Shown here in pieces: positions 7,976-17,198 of a DNA stretch of 64,000 bases. Below the pieces are notes generated by a model, which did no database searches, had not been told where the DNA came from, and was given only the letters and a program-made list of their open reading frames with translations. The position numbers and the translations under genes are program-made. Source of the stretch: Bradyrhizobium sp. SK17 (lineage in GTDB: Bacteria > Pseudomonadota > Alphaproteobacteria > Rhizobiales > Xanthobacteraceae). How positions within the stretch are numbered: position 1 is the first letter of the stretch; each line of letters starts with the position of its first letter. The DNA is taken from positions 5,409,001 through 5,473,000 of the forward strand of contig NZ_CP025113.1 of assembly GCF_002831585.1 (NCBI RefSeq), written 5' to 3'.

Positions 7976-9121
7976 ATGCTGCCAAATCGCCCGGTCTATG
8001 ACGAAGAGCACGCGCTGCTGCGCGACAGTGTCCGCCGTTTTGCTGCGGCCAGGATCGAACCGCGATTCCAGGAATGGGAGAAGGCCGGCATCATCGACCG
8101 CGCGCTGTGGCCGGCAGCCGGCGAAGCCGGCCTGCTCTGCCCCCAGGTTCCCGAGCAGTATGGCGGCATCGGCGGTGACTTCCGCCACAACGCCGTCGTC
8201 ATCGAGGAGCTCGCCTATTCCGGCTTCGCCGGTCCCGCGACCGACTTCTCGGTTCATAACGACGTCTGCTGCGGTTACCTGCTGAGCTACGGCACCGAGG
8301 AGCAGAAGGCGAAATGGCTGCCGCGCATGATCGCCGGCCAGACCGTCTGCGCCATCGCCATGACCGAGCCCGGCACCGGCAGCGATCTGCAAGGCGTTCG
8401 AACCCGTGCGGTCCGCGAGGGCGACGAGTACGTCATCTCAGGACAGAAGACCTTCATCTCCAACGGCCAGATGTGCGACCTCGTGATCGTGGTGACCCGC
8501 ACCAATCCGGATGGCGGCTCGCGCGCCATGAGCCTGGTCCTGGTCGAGACCGATCGTCCGGGTTTCCGGCACGGTCGCAATCTCGACAAGCTCGGCCATC
8601 TCTCCTCCGACACGTCGGAGCTGTTCTTCGACCAGGTGCGCGTTCCCGTCAGCAACCTGCTCGGGTCCGAAGGCGGCGCGATGGCGGCCCTGATGAGCGA
8701 GCTGCCGCAGGAGCGGCTGACGATCGCGCTTCACTCGATCGCGTCGGCGCAGAAAGCGTTCGACATCACCAAGACCTACGTCCTGGAACGAAAGGCGTTC
8801 GGTCAGGCGGTCGGAACCTTCCAGAACACCCGCTTCAAGCTGGCCGATCTGAAATCGGACCTCCAGGTCGGCTGGGCCTATGTCGACCAGTGCCTGAGCC
8901 AGCATATCCGCGGCGAGCTCACTACCTACGCGGCTTCGACCGCGAAGCTCTGGACCACCGAGATGCATGGCCGCCTCGTCGACCAGTGCCTGCAATTCTT
9001 CGGCGGCTACGGCTTCATGCGCGAATACGAGATCTGCCGCCTGTTTGCCGATGCGCGCGTGCTGCGTATCTACGGCGGCACCTCGGAGATCATGCGCGAG
9101 CTGATCTCGCGCAACCTCTGA
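7976..9121 (+). CDS. Acyl-CoA dehydrogenase
   Basis: A second FAD-dependent acyl-CoA dehydrogenase in the same operon, 381 residues, similar in layout to the one at 4183-5364: PEQYGGIGGDF near residue 57, the flavin segment MTEPGTGSDLQGVRTRA, SGQKTFISNGQMCD, and QFFGGYGFMREYEI near the C-terminus. The terminal loop reads IYGGTSEIMRELI, the isovaleryl/long-chain type in which the catalytic base is not in this loop. Start at 7976 gives MLPNRPVYDEEHALLRDSV. It follows the BKACE gene by 23 bp and ends the rightward operon. Two homologous dehydrogenases in one operon suggest two successive desaturations, possibly of ring and then chain, which is inference. Confidence 0.9.
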   Translation: MLPNRPVYDEEHALLRDSVRRFAAARIEPRFQEWEKAGIIDRALWPAAGEAGLLCPQVPEQYGGIGGDFRHNAVVIEELAYSGFAGPATDFSVHNDVCCGYLLSYGTEEQKAKWLPRMIAGQTVCAIAMTEPGTGSDLQGVRTRAVREGDEYVISGQKTFISNGQMCDLVIVVTRTNPDGGSRAMSLVLVETDRPGFRHGRNLDKLGHLSSDTSELFFDQVRVPVSNLLGSEGGAMAALMSELPQERLTIALHSIASAQKAFDITKTYVLERKAFGQAVGTFQNTRFKLADLKSDLQVGWAYVDQCLSQHIRGELTTYAASTAKLWTTEMHGRLVDQCLQFFGGYGFMREYEICRLFADARVLRIYGGTSEIMRELISRNL

Positions 9122-9154
9122 CGCGGGCGGCTTCTGCGTCCGCGTCTCGGCACG

Positions 9155-10339
9155 TCAATAGCTCTTCGGCAGGTCGAGCACCTTCTCGGCAATGAAGCTC
9201 AGGATCAACTGCTCGGTGATCGGCGCCAGGCGGGTGATCGAGACCTCGCGGAACAGCCGCTCGACGTGATACTCCTTGGCATAGCCAAAGCCGCCATGGG
9301 TCATGATCGCCTGCCAAGCGGCGTCGTGGCCGGCACGCGCCCCGAGCAGTTTCGCGCTGTTGGCCTCGGCACCGCAGGCCTTGCCCGAATCGTAGAGCCA
9401 GGCCGCGCGCATCGCCATCAGCCAGGCTGACTCCAGATACATCCACTTTTCGGCGAGCGGATGCTGGATCGCCTGGTTCTGCCCGATCGGACGATCGAAC
9501 ACCACGCGCTCCCTGGCATAGCGAGTGGCGCGGCGCAGCGCATCCTGTCCGATCCCGATGGCCTCGACCGCGATCAGGATGCGCTCGGGATTGAGGCTGT
9601 GCAGGATGTAGGAGAAGCCCTTGCCCTCCTCGCCGATCCGGTCGGCTTCCGGAATGAACAGGCCGTCGATGAAGATGGCGTTGGAATCGACCGCCTTGCG
9701 CCCCATCTTCGGAATCCGGCGCACCTCGATCTTCGAACGGTCGAGATCGGTATAGAAGATGGTGATGCCGTCGGTCGGCCGCTTGCAGTCCTCGAACTTC
9801 GTGGTCCGCGTCAGCAGCATGATCTTGTTGGCGACCTGCGCCGTTGAGGTCCAGACCTTCTGGCCGTGGACGACATAGCCGCCCGGCACCTTCTCCGCAA
9901 AGGTCTTGATGCGTGTGGTGTTGAGCCCGGCATCCGGCTCGGTGAAGCCGAAGCAGCACTGGTCCTCGCCGGACACCAGCCGCGGCACCCAGCGCCGCTT
10001 CTGGTCGTCGGTGCCCTTCACCACGATCGGATGCGGACCGAAGAGATTGATATGCACGGCCGACGCCGACGTCATGCCGCCGCCATGGCTCGCCACCTCA
10101 TGCATCATGATCGCGGCTTCGGTGACGCCGAGGCCCGCGCCGCCGTACTCTTCCGGCATCGTGATGCCGAGCCAGCCGGCATCCGCCATCGCGCGATGGA
10201 ATTCGCGGGGAAACTCGCCGTCGTCATCGCGGGCCAGCCAATACTCGTCGTCGAAGCGCGACACGACCCCTCGAACACCTTCGCGAATTGCGGCGTGGTC
10301 CTCCGGTACATCAAGCTGATTGGCAAACGATCTATCCAT
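9155..10339 (-). CDS. Acyl-CoA dehydrogenase
   Basis: A third acyl-CoA dehydrogenase, 394 residues, more distant from the other two. It has MPEEYGGAGLGVTEAA near 60, CCFGFTEPDAGLNTTRIKT for flavin binding, KVWTSTAQVANKIMLLTRT, and GGFGYAKEYHVERLFRE near the end. The terminal loop is ITRLAPITEQLIL, with Ala-Pro where other families carry Glu-Gly. The start at 10339 has GGAGAGGG upstream and overlaps the end of the CitE-like gene by 8 bp. It is the last gene of the leftward operon maoC-citE-acd, and its end faces the end of the rightward operon, 33 bp away. The substrate is unknown. Confidence 0.88.
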   Translation of the reverse strand: MDRSFANQLDVPEDHAAIREGVRGVVSRFDDEYWLARDDDGEFPREFHRAMADAGWLGITMPEEYGGAGLGVTEAAIMMHEVASHGGGMTSASAVHINLFGPHPIVVKGTDDQKRRWVPRLVSGEDQCCFGFTEPDAGLNTTRIKTFAEKVPGGYVVHGQKVWTSTAQVANKIMLLTRTTKFEDCKRPTDGITIFYTDLDRSKIEVRRIPKMGRKAVDSNAIFIDGLFIPEADRIGEEGKGFSYILHSLNPERILIAVEAIGIGQDALRRATRYARERVVFDRPIGQNQAIQHPLAEKWMYLESAWLMAMRAAWLYDSGKACGAEANSAKLLGARAGHDAAWQAIMTHGGFGYAKEYHVERLFREVSITRLAPITEQLILSFIAEKVLDLPKSY

Positions 10340-11213
10340 TCGAATTGCCCTCTCCGACCGACGCCAAGGTGCGTTTCGCGGCAACCAGATGCGGAATGTC
10401 GTACATCTTGCCGTCGATCCCGACGGTGCCGACATCGGGCGCAGCCGCAAACGCCGCAACGACGCGCCGCGCATGCGCCAGGTCTTCATCAGACGGCGTG
10501 AAGCAGGTGTTGATGGTCGCGACCTGATCCGGATGGATCGCGATGCGGCCGACGAAGCCGTCGCGCCGGGCGATCTTGCAACTCTCGGCGAGCCCCTGCT
10601 GATCCCTGAAATCGACATAGAGGGTTTCGAGCGCGGCCGCGCCGGCGGCGCCGGCGGCAAACAGGCATTGCGCGCGCGCCACCTGATACGGGAAGGTCCA
10701 GCTTCCATCGGCTTCCCGCGGCGTCAGCGCACCGAGCGCCGCGCTCAGATCCTCGCCGCCCCAGGTCACGCCGACCAGCCGCTTGTTCTTGCGCGCATAG
10801 CCGCTGAAGCCGATCATCGCAGCCGGGGTTTCGGTGGCAACCGTCAGCAGCTTGACGTGACCGGCCGGAACGCCGGCCGCAACTTCGAGCACGTCGACAT
10901 AGTGCGAGATCAGATCGACGTCCTCGATGCCGTTGACCTTGGGCAGCAGCAGGCCGTCAAGCCCGGGGCGGACGACGGCCGCCAGATCCTCGAGCGTCAG
11001 CCCGGTGCCGAACGGATTGATCCGCACCAGAAAGGACCAGTTTCTCGGGCCGCCGCCGAGCAAGGTCTTGACGGCGTCACGCGCAAGCGCCTTGCGGCCG
11101 GGCGCGACGGAATCCTCGAGATCCAGGATCAGGGCATCGGCGCCGATCCCGTCAGCCTTGGCGAATTTGCGTTCGCTGTCGGCCGGCACGAACAGAAGCG
11201 AGCGCAGCTTCAT
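10332..11213 (-). CDS. CitE-like / HpcH-HpaI family acyl-CoA lyase
   Basis: A 293-residue CitE-type lyase. The fold family cleaves or forms malyl-, citramalyl- or methylmalyl-type CoA thioesters using Mg2+. Visible marks are RSLLFVPADSERK at the N-terminus, ALILDLEDSVAPGRK near 28, LVRINPFGTGLT near 63, LLLPKV near 88, a metal-binding ATETPAAM near 125, and TWGGEDLSAALGA. The start codon at 11213 overlaps the stop of the MaoC gene (ATGA), so translation is probably coupled. A MaoC hydratase plus a CitE-like lyase is the pair that hydrates a mesaconyl-type ester and splits the resulting hydroxyacyl-CoA, suggesting a methyl-branched intermediate; this is inference. Confidence 0.88.
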   Translation of the reverse strand: MKLRSLLFVPADSERKFAKADGIGADALILDLEDSVAPGRKALARDAVKTLLGGGPRNWSFLVRINPFGTGLTLEDLAAVVRPGLDGLLLPKVNGIEDVDLISHYVDVLEVAAGVPAGHVKLLTVATETPAAMIGFSGYARKNKRLVGVTWGGEDLSAALGALTPREADGSWTFPYQVARAQCLFAAGAAGAAALETLYVDFRDQQGLAESCKIARRDGFVGRIAIHPDQVATINTCFTPSDEDLAHARRVVAAFAAAPDVGTVGIDGKMYDIPHLVAAKRTLASVGEGNSNG

Positions 11214-11662
11214 GCCGGCCTCCGCATCATCAACCCGTTGCGGCGGCAATACATCACCTCCTCGTCGCGCTGGTTGAAGCCGCGATGCTCGAAGGTCACG
11301 ATGCCCTGGGTCGGCCGCGACTTGCTCTCGCGCACCGCGACGACCTTGGTCTCGGCACGCAGCGTGTCGCCGGCAAACACCGGCTTCGGAAACCTGGTAT
11401 CCTCCATGCCGAGATTGCCAACCGTGGTTCCAAGCGTCGTATCCTGCACCGACAGTCCGATGATCAGGCCGAGGGTGAAGATCGAATTCATCAGCGGTTT
11501 GCCGAACTCGGTGCCCTTCGCATACTCATGGTCGATGTGCACTGCCGCGGGGTTGTAGGTCAGCGACGAGAACAGGATGTTGTCCATGTCGGTCACCGTG
11601 CGCCGGATTTCATGGACGAAGGTTTGCCCGACCGAAAATTGCTCGAAATAGAGCCCTGCCAT
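11210..11662 (-). CDS. MaoC-family hydratase (mesaconyl-CoA hydratase-like)
   Basis: A single hot-dog domain of 150 residues. The active-site segment SLTYNPAAVHIDHEYAK (near residue 33) corresponds to the hydratase-2 motif with the catalytic acid and His, followed by EFGKPLMNS as in mesaconyl- and methylmalyl-CoA hydratases. The start at 11662 has AGAGGAAAAG upstream. First gene of the leftward operon, with its stop overlapping the start of the CitE-like lyase. It should add water to an enoyl-CoA that the lyase then cleaves. Confidence 0.88.
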   Translation of the reverse strand: MAGLYFEQFSVGQTFVHEIRRTVTDMDNILFSSLTYNPAAVHIDHEYAKGTEFGKPLMNSIFTLGLIIGLSVQDTTLGTTVGNLGMEDTRFPKPVFAGDTLRAETKVVAVRESKSRPTQGIVTFEHRGFNQRDEEVMYCRRNGLMMRRPA

Positions 11663-11757
11663 GTCTTTTCCTCTTGCGCTTTGTTGCAGGCGTCGCGGAC
11701 GGCGCTGCCGTCCGGATTTCCTTGTCTCCCGCCGGTTTTCTACCGTATAGTCATATC

Positions 11758-11771
11758 GTACACAAGCGTAC
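11758..11771 (+). promoter_or_regulatory. Candidate regulon operator, site c
   Basis: GTACACAAGCGTAC, 13 of 14 to the consensus. It sits in the divergent gap between maoC (start 11662) and the MDR oxidoreductase, only 18 bp before the latter start at 11790, a position suited to repression. Confidence 0.65.
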
Positions 11772-11789
11772 TAATTGTGAGGGCCACGC

Positions 11790-12803
11790 ATGTCCGTTCG
11801 CGAAAATCGACAGGTCCGCCTGACGGCGCGGCCGCGCGGCATCCCGCAGCCGGAGCATTTCTCGATCGTGACGGCGCCCGCGGCCGCGCCCGGCCAGGGC
11901 GAAATGCTGATCCGCAATCGCTACCTCTCGGTCGATCCGGCGCAGCGCGGCTGGGCCAATGACGAAGGGAACTACAGCGCGCCGGTGCCGCTCGACGCGC
12001 CGATGCGCGCGCTCGCGGTCGGTGAAATCCTGGAGAGCAACGTTCCCGATTATCGCGCCGGCGAGCACGTCTATGGATGGTTCGGCTGGCAGCGTTATTG
12101 CGTCACGACGCCGGACGCCGTGCTGCGCCGCGTCATGCCGTCGCGCCTTCCGCTCGCCGCCAATCTCAGCGTGCTCGGCATGAATGGCATCACCGCCTAT
12201 CTCGCCTTTCATGGCCTCGGCAATCCCAAGCCCGGCGAGCATGTGTTGGTGTCAACCGCGGCAGGCAGTGTTGGCAGCTTTGTCGGTCAGCTCGCGACGA
12301 TCGCCGGCTGCCGTGCGGTCGGCCTCACCAGTTCCGCCGACAAGGCCGCGCACGCAAAGGCACGCTACGGCTATCAGGACATGATCAACTATCGCGAGGC
12401 GGCCGACCTCGCCGCGGCGATCCGCGCCGCCTGCCCCGATGGCAACGATATCTTCTTCGATAACACCGGTGGCGCGATTGCTGATGCGGCAATCCGCACC
12501 ATGCGCCTGCGCGGACGCGTGATCCAGTGCGGCACGGCGGCGAACACATCCTGGACCCCCACTCCTGCGGGGCCTCGACCCGAACGCGAAATTCTCACCC
12601 GCCGTTTGCGTTGGTCGGGCTTCATCATCTTCGATCACCTCGCCGAGTTCGCCGACGCGGCGGCGCAGCTGGCCGAGCTGGCGCTGGCCGGCAAGATCGT
12701 TCACGGCGAGGAGATCCTGCCCGGCCTCGACCATGCGCCGGGCGCCATTGCCCAGCTCTACCGCGGCGAGAACCACGGCAAGCTGATCATCGCGGTCGAC
12801 TGA
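11790..12803 (+). CDS. NADP-dependent MDR-family oxidoreductase (2-alkenal/leukotriene-reductase type)
   Basis: A zinc-free medium-chain reductase of 337 residues in the group of CurA, YncB and prostaglandin/leukotriene B4 reductases, which reduce activated C=C bonds with NADPH. Motifs include YLSVDPAQRGW near 46 (the group's hallmark near the substrate pocket), GMNGITAYLAF near 132, and the nucleotide loop VSTAAGSVGSFVGQLA near 156. GTGAGGG precedes the ATG. It is a single-gene unit under site c, ending 6 bp from the end of the convergent SDR. It may reduce an unsaturated keto or acyl intermediate. Confidence 0.85.
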   Translation: MSVRENRQVRLTARPRGIPQPEHFSIVTAPAAAPGQGEMLIRNRYLSVDPAQRGWANDEGNYSAPVPLDAPMRALAVGEILESNVPDYRAGEHVYGWFGWQRYCVTTPDAVLRRVMPSRLPLAANLSVLGMNGITAYLAFHGLGNPKPGEHVLVSTAAGSVGSFVGQLATIAGCRAVGLTSSADKAAHAKARYGYQDMINYREAADLAAAIRAACPDGNDIFFDNTGGAIADAAIRTMRLRGRVIQCGTAANTSWTPTPAGPRPEREILTRRLRWSGFIIFDHLAEFADAAAQLAELALAGKIVHGEEILPGLDHAPGAIAQLYRGENHGKLIIAVD

Positions 12804-12809
12804 GGCCGG

Positions 12810-13685
12810 CTACGCGCTGGCCTTGCGTTTCATCACCTCCGGCAGCTTGACGCGATGAAAGCCTTCGAAGGGAACGCTGCGGCTGTGCGGTTCCAGCTTC
12901 CAGGTGGTACGCGCGTTCGGCGTTCCGCCATCGACGCGAAGGCAGGAGCCGGTGATGTAGGCAGCCGCCGGCGACAGCAGATAGGCGATCGCGGCGGAAA
13001 CCTCGGCTTCCGTGCCGAACCGCTGTAGCGGCACCCGCTCGGTGAAGTCGTGCAGCTTCTTCTGCATCTCCGGCGTGTAGGTATCGAAGCCGCTCGAGAC
13101 GATGCCGCCGGGCGCCACCGCATTCACCCGCACGCCGGAACCGGACCATTCGCACGCCGCCGTCTCGGTCAGCGTCAGCATGCCGCCACGGGCCGCGGCC
13201 GAATGGCCGAATTCGGGCCAGCCGTGCCAGATGTCGGCGATGATGTTCACGATGGCGCCGCCATTGGCCTCCATCCAGCGGTTATAGACCTCACGCATGA
13301 AGATGAATCCGCCGGTCAGATTGTTGCGCACCACGGCCTCGAACCCCTTGGTCGAAATCGTCTTCAACGGTGCGCGAAACTGTCCGCCGGCATTGTTGAC
13401 CAGCCCGTCGATCCGGCCGTAGCGCGCGAGCACCGCGTCGACGGCGCCGACCACCATGGTCTCATCGCGGATGTCGCAAGCATGACTCATCGCCTGCCCG
13501 CCATCCTCCTCGATCTCGTGTTGCACTTCGACGAGCTTCTCGATCGTCCGCCCGAGGATCGCGACATTGGCGCCGAGCGCCGCGAGTTCGTGCGCGGTGC
13601 AGCGTCCGATCCCGCTGCCGCCGCCGGTCACGATGATGGTCTGGCCCTGGAACAGGTCCGGCCTGAACACGGACTGGTATGGCAT
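12810..13685 (-). CDS. SDR of the peroxisomal trans-2-enoyl-CoA reductase (PECR) type
   Basis: A 291-residue SDR with cofactor loop TGGGSGIGR near 20 and NNAGG near 100. The usual YxxxK is replaced: the equivalent stretch reads GHSAAARGGMLTLTETAACEW, as in PECR/dienoyl-CoA reductase-like SDRs, which have HS-x-AAR there. The C-terminus (VDGGTP then a tail to residue 291) is longer than in classical SDRs. That points to reduction of an enoyl- or dienoyl-CoA rather than oxidation of an alcohol. It reads away from the enoyl-CoA hydratase at 13813 across a gap holding site d. An inactive or altered enzyme cannot be ruled out. Confidence 0.82.
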   Translation of the reverse strand: MPYQSVFRPDLFQGQTIIVTGGGSGIGRCTAHELAALGANVAILGRTIEKLVEVQHEIEEDGGQAMSHACDIRDETMVVGAVDAVLARYGRIDGLVNNAGGQFRAPLKTISTKGFEAVVRNNLTGGFIFMREVYNRWMEANGGAIVNIIADIWHGWPEFGHSAAARGGMLTLTETAACEWSGSGVRVNAVAPGGIVSSGFDTYTPEMQKKLHDFTERVPLQRFGTEAEVSAAIAYLLSPAAAYITGSCLRVDGGTPNARTTWKLEPHSRSVPFEGFHRVKLPEVMKRKASA

Positions 13686-13755
13686 TTCGAGGCTCCCTCA
13701 ACTCTTGTCGTCGCCTGGCCCGCCAGGGCGCCGGTGCGGATTGCATCCGATTATC

Positions 13756-13769
13756 GTACACTATATTAC
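13756..13769 (+). promoter_or_regulatory. Candidate regulon operator, site d
   Basis: GTACACTATATTAC, 11 of 14 to the consensus, in the divergent gap between the PECR-like SDR (start 13685) and the crotonase (start 13813). The flanks TTATC and GAATAACGAT add a longer imperfect dyad. Confidence 0.6.
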
Positions 13770-13812
13770 GAATAACGATCAACTGGCGATCAACGACAAT
13801 GGGAGCACACCC

Positions 13813-14616
13813 GTGACAGAGCCGACCACCATCACCGTCGAGACCCGGGGTCCGATCGACCTCCTGACCCTGAACCGCCCCGCCGAGCTCAATGCCGTTT
13901 CGCCTGCCATGATCGCGGAGCTCACCGGCTACTTCTCCGCATTGCACGACCGTCCGGCAACACGCGTCGTGATCCTGCGCGGCAACGGGCCGCATTTTTC
14001 CGCAGGCGCCGACCTCGGGACGGATGCATTCGCCGCGCCTGGCAACGGTCGGCCACAGCGCCAGCTCAAGATGCAGCAGAACTACTCCGGCGTGATCCGC
14101 CTGATGCGGTCCTGTCCGCAACCGATCGTCGGCCTGGCCCACGGCGCGGCCTGCGGCGCCGGCTTCTCCTTCCTGCTCGCCTGCGACGTCCGCTTCGCCG
14201 CGCCCGATGCGCGGATGAATGCCGCCTATATCAAGATCGGTGTCGGTGGTTGCGATATGGGATCGGGCTATCTGCTGCCGCGCCTCGTCGGCCTGTCCGT
14301 CGCCTCCGAGTTCCTGCTGACGGGGCGGTTCATCAAGGCCGAGCGCGCCCAGGCGATCGGCCTGGTGAGCGACATCGTTGCGCCGGATGCGCTGCTCGCG
14401 CGCGGGATCGCCTTCGCCGAGGAGATGCTGCGGGTGTCACCGATGGGACTGCGGATGACCAAGCAGGCGCTCAACACGCTGATCGACGCGCCGAGCCTGG
14501 ACGCGGCACTGATGATCGAGGACAGGCAGCAGGTCATCCTGCTGGAGACGGCTGATCATGCCGAGGCCGTCGCCGCGTTCCGCGAACGGCGGGAGCCGAC
14601 CTACTCTGATCAGTGA
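13813..14616 (+). CDS. Enoyl-CoA hydratase/isomerase family protein
   Basis: A crotonase of 267 residues with GTG start (GGGAG upstream). The oxyanion loops are HFSAGADL near 61 and GAACGAGFSF near 111. Both hydratase glutamates are replaced: Ser119 stands at the first and Tyr139 near the second, while Asp148 in GVGGCDMGSG resembles the aspartate of dienoyl-CoA isomerases. An isomerase role is therefore more likely than hydration. It forms its own short unit, ending 7 bp from the end of the convergent acyl-CoA ligase, and is divergent from the PECR-like SDR under site d. Confidence 0.87.
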   Translation: MTEPTTITVETRGPIDLLTLNRPAELNAVSPAMIAELTGYFSALHDRPATRVVILRGNGPHFSAGADLGTDAFAAPGNGRPQRQLKMQQNYSGVIRLMRSCPQPIVGLAHGAACGAGFSFLLACDVRFAAPDARMNAAYIKIGVGGCDMGSGYLLPRLVGLSVASEFLLTGRFIKAERAQAIGLVSDIVAPDALLARGIAFAEEMLRVSPMGLRMTKQALNTLIDAPSLDAALMIEDRQQVILLETADHAEAVAAFRERREPTYSDQ

Positions 14617-14623
14617 ACCAGCT

Positions 14624-16243
14624 TCAGCCTGCAAACGCAGCCGCGATCTCGCGCAGTTTGAATTTCTGGATCTTGCCGCTCGCCGTGCGCGGCAACTCGG
14701 CGACCAGCTCGATGCGTTCGGGCCAGAACTGTTTCGCCATCCTCGCCTCGCCCAGATAGGCCTGCACGGCGGTCAGGTCGATCGTGCTCCCGCTGCGTGG
14801 AACGATGAAGGCGCAGCCCCGCTCGCCCAACCGCGCATCGGGAATTCCGACCACCGCCACTGCGGACACGGCCGGATGCTTGTAGAGCAGGTTCTCGATT
14901 TCGACGACCGGCACGTTCTCTCCGCCGCGGATCAGGATATCCTTGACCCGGCCCGAGATGCGGATGTAGCCGTCCTCGTCCATATAGGCGAGATCGCCGG
15001 AATCGAACCAGCCGTCGCCGTCGAAGGTGGGCAGCTCCGGCCGCTTGTAGTAGCCCTTGAACATCTGGGCGCCGCGAACCAGCAACCGCCCCGACTCGCC
15101 GGCAGCCACCGGCCCGCCATCAACATCTGCAATCCTGACGTCCATGCCCTCCAGCGGCCGTCCGTCCGTATTCGCCGATTTGTCCGCCGCGCGCGCCGGC
15201 TCGGTGAGCGTGCCCGACAGGACCTCGGTCATGCCCCAGAGCGAGCAGACCTTCAGGTCGAGCTCATCGGCTGCGCGCTCGATCAACACCGACGGGATCG
15301 GTGCGCCGCCACAGAGGAACGAGCGCAGGCTACTCGGCTCGGGCGCGCCCGCCTTCACGGCCTCGCAGATATCGCCGAGGAACGGCGTCGAGGCCGCGGT
15401 ATAGGTGACGCCCTCGCGTGCCATCAGACCGACGCCGCGCCTGGCTTCCCAGACATCCTGAAGGATCATCGTGCCGCCGAGGTAGACCGACAGCAGGACG
15501 ATCGCGGCATAGCCCGTCATGTGCCCGACCGGGGACGCCACCAGCAGCACATCGCTGCAATCCAGCCCGAAGCGTCCGGACAGCGCCTTGCAGCAAGCGA
15601 TCAGCGAATTCGAGGTGTGCATGACGCCCTTGGGCTCACCTGTCGTGCCCGAGGTGAACATCAACACCGCCATGTCGTCCGGATCCGAGCCCTGCGCATG
15701 CGCCAACGGTTCCGACGACAACAACATCCGTTCGAAGCCGTTTTCGCCCCCGCCATCTGCGACGATGACGTGCTTGAGATGCGGCAGCTCGGCACGCATG
15801 CCCTGTGCCATCGCAGCATAGTCGAACCCGCGATAGGTCTGCGGCACGATGAAGACCTTCGCCTCGCAGAAATTCAGGATGTAGAGCAGCTCGCGCTCGC
15901 GCAGGATCGGCATCACCGGGTTCATCACCGCGCCGATCTTGCTGCAAGCGAAGGCCGTGACGACGAACTCCCACCAGTTCGGCAATTGCACCGTGACGAC
16001 GTCGCCGCGCCCGACGCCGAGCCGCAGCAGCGAGTTCGCCGCCCGATCGGCGAGGTCGTTCACCTGCCGATAGGTGAAGCGCGGCGCCTGGTCGCGATCC
16101 GCGCGGTCGGCGACGATCGCGATCTTGTCCGGCGTTCTGGCGACGGCTTCGGTCAGAAGCTGATCGACGGTCTTGTCGAGCCAATAGCCGGCTTGGCGAA
16201 AGTTCGCGTGAGACGTATCCCGCATCGCGGCGGCCACGGTCAT
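14624..16243 (-). CDS. Acyl-CoA synthetase (AMP-forming), cyclohexanecarboxylate-CoA ligase (AliA)-like
   Basis: An ANL-superfamily ligase of 539 residues that would activate a carboxylic acid to its CoA ester with ATP. Core motifs are present in order: FTSGTTGEPKG near 190, CGGAPIPSVLI near 310, SLWGMTE near 333, GWFDSGDLAYMDEDGYIRISGR near 410, KDILIRGGENV, and the C-terminal PRTASGKIQK lysine near 522. The length and motif set suit AliA-type alicyclic and short/medium aromatic acid ligases better than long-chain FadD. It is the natural entry enzyme for the Bad/Ali-like branch. It has its own upstream gap with the divergent operator copy e. Confidence 0.88.
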   Translation of the reverse strand: MTVAAAMRDTSHANFRQAGYWLDKTVDQLLTEAVARTPDKIAIVADRADRDQAPRFTYRQVNDLADRAANSLLRLGVGRGDVVTVQLPNWWEFVVTAFACSKIGAVMNPVMPILRERELLYILNFCEAKVFIVPQTYRGFDYAAMAQGMRAELPHLKHVIVADGGGENGFERMLLSSEPLAHAQGSDPDDMAVLMFTSGTTGEPKGVMHTSNSLIACCKALSGRFGLDCSDVLLVASPVGHMTGYAAIVLLSVYLGGTMILQDVWEARRGVGLMAREGVTYTAASTPFLGDICEAVKAGAPEPSSLRSFLCGGAPIPSVLIERAADELDLKVCSLWGMTEVLSGTLTEPARAADKSANTDGRPLEGMDVRIADVDGGPVAAGESGRLLVRGAQMFKGYYKRPELPTFDGDGWFDSGDLAYMDEDGYIRISGRVKDILIRGGENVPVVEIENLLYKHPAVSAVAVVGIPDARLGERGCAFIVPRSGSTIDLTAVQAYLGEARMAKQFWPERIELVAELPRTASGKIQKFKLREIAAAFAG

Positions 16244-16308
16244 GTTCCTCTCCTGATGTGTCCGTATTCCGGCTCTGGCGTCCGGATTATTTTGTTTATG
16301 TGTGTACG

Positions 16309-16322
16309 TTATTGCAGAGTAC
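16309..16322 (-). promoter_or_regulatory. Candidate regulon operator, site e (divergent copy)
   Basis: On the minus strand GTACTCTGCAATAA matches 8 of 14 consensus bases, retaining GTACnCT. Just beside it the plus strand reads TTATGTGTGTACG (16296-16308), which resembles site a. The pair lies 52-79 bp before the acyl-CoA ligase start at 16243. Weak alone, kept because of its position. Confidence 0.35.
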
Positions 16323-16363
16323 GATTGCCTGCCAATGGTCCGGATTGTCGCGTCCGATGCGGC

Positions 16364-17164
16364 TCATTTCCCTGAGAACACCGGTTTGCGCTTTTCGACG
16401 AAGGCCCTGACGCCCTCCTGCGCATCGGCGGTTCGCGAGATCGCAGCGAGTGTCACTGCCTCCTCTTCGAGCTGGCTCTCGAATGATCGATCGCTGGTCT
16501 GGGAGAACAGCCGCTTGATGGCGCCGAATGCCTCGGTCGGGCCGGCGGCGAGCTCCCTTGCGATCCGCGCGGCCTCGGCCTGCACGGCGCCATCCGCGAC
16601 CACGATGTCGACCAGCCCGAGCGACAATGCGGTTGCGGCATCGAGCGTCTCGCCGAGCAGGAAGAACCGTCTTGCGCGCGCCACTCCGATCCGGCGGGTC
16701 ACCGTGGTCGTCGATCCGCTGTCCGGACTGAAGCCGATCTTGGAGAATGCCGCCGAGATCCGCGCCGATTCCGCCATCACGATGAGATCGGCCGCGGCCA
16801 TCAGCGATACGCTGCCGCCCGCGACATTGCCATGCACCGCCGCGACGACGGGGGCACGCATGCGGACCATCCTGGCGATCGCGACATGAAGATCGGCGGT
16901 CCAGGCCCTGATCGTGCCCGGTAACGCGTCGCCCTGCTTGACCAGCGACATCAGGTCGCCGCCGACGCTGAACAGCCGTCCGCGCGCGGAGAGCAGCATC
17001 GCACGGGCGTCGGCGCGCTCGCTCAGTTCGGCGATCGCCTGGCCGAACTCGCGACAGAAAACGCCGTCGATCGGATTGCCCCGGTCAGGCTGATTCAGGA
17101 TGATATGAACCAGCCCGTCATCGACGCTGCATTCGAAGCTCTTGGTTGCTATCGCCAGTCCCAT
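16364..17164 (-). CDS. Enoyl-CoA hydratase/isomerase family protein (PaaG-like)
   Basis: A crotonase of 266 residues. LFSVGGDL near 64 and GNVAGGSVSLMAAAD near 112 form the oxyanion hole; AFSKIGFSPDSGST places Asp148 where PaaG-type delta3-delta2 isomerases carry their catalytic Asp. The first hydratase Glu is replaced by Ser. An isomerase shifting a C=C bond is likelier than a hydratase. Start at 17164 is the first ATG giving a normal family N-terminus. It follows the SDR at 17199-18080 by 34 bp in the same leftward operon. Confidence 0.87.
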   Translation of the reverse strand: MGLAIATKSFECSVDDGLVHIILNQPDRGNPIDGVFCREFGQAIAELSERADARAMLLSARGRLFSVGGDLMSLVKQGDALPGTIRAWTADLHVAIARMVRMRAPVVAAVHGNVAGGSVSLMAAADLIVMAESARISAAFSKIGFSPDSGSTTTVTRRIGVARARRFFLLGETLDAATALSLGLVDIVVADGAVQAEAARIARELAAGPTEAFGAIKRLFSQTSDRSFESQLEEEAVTLAAISRTADAQEGVRAFVEKRKPVFSGK

Positions 17165-17198
17165 CGACTGTCTCCTTCGAACGTCCGGGCGCCGATAC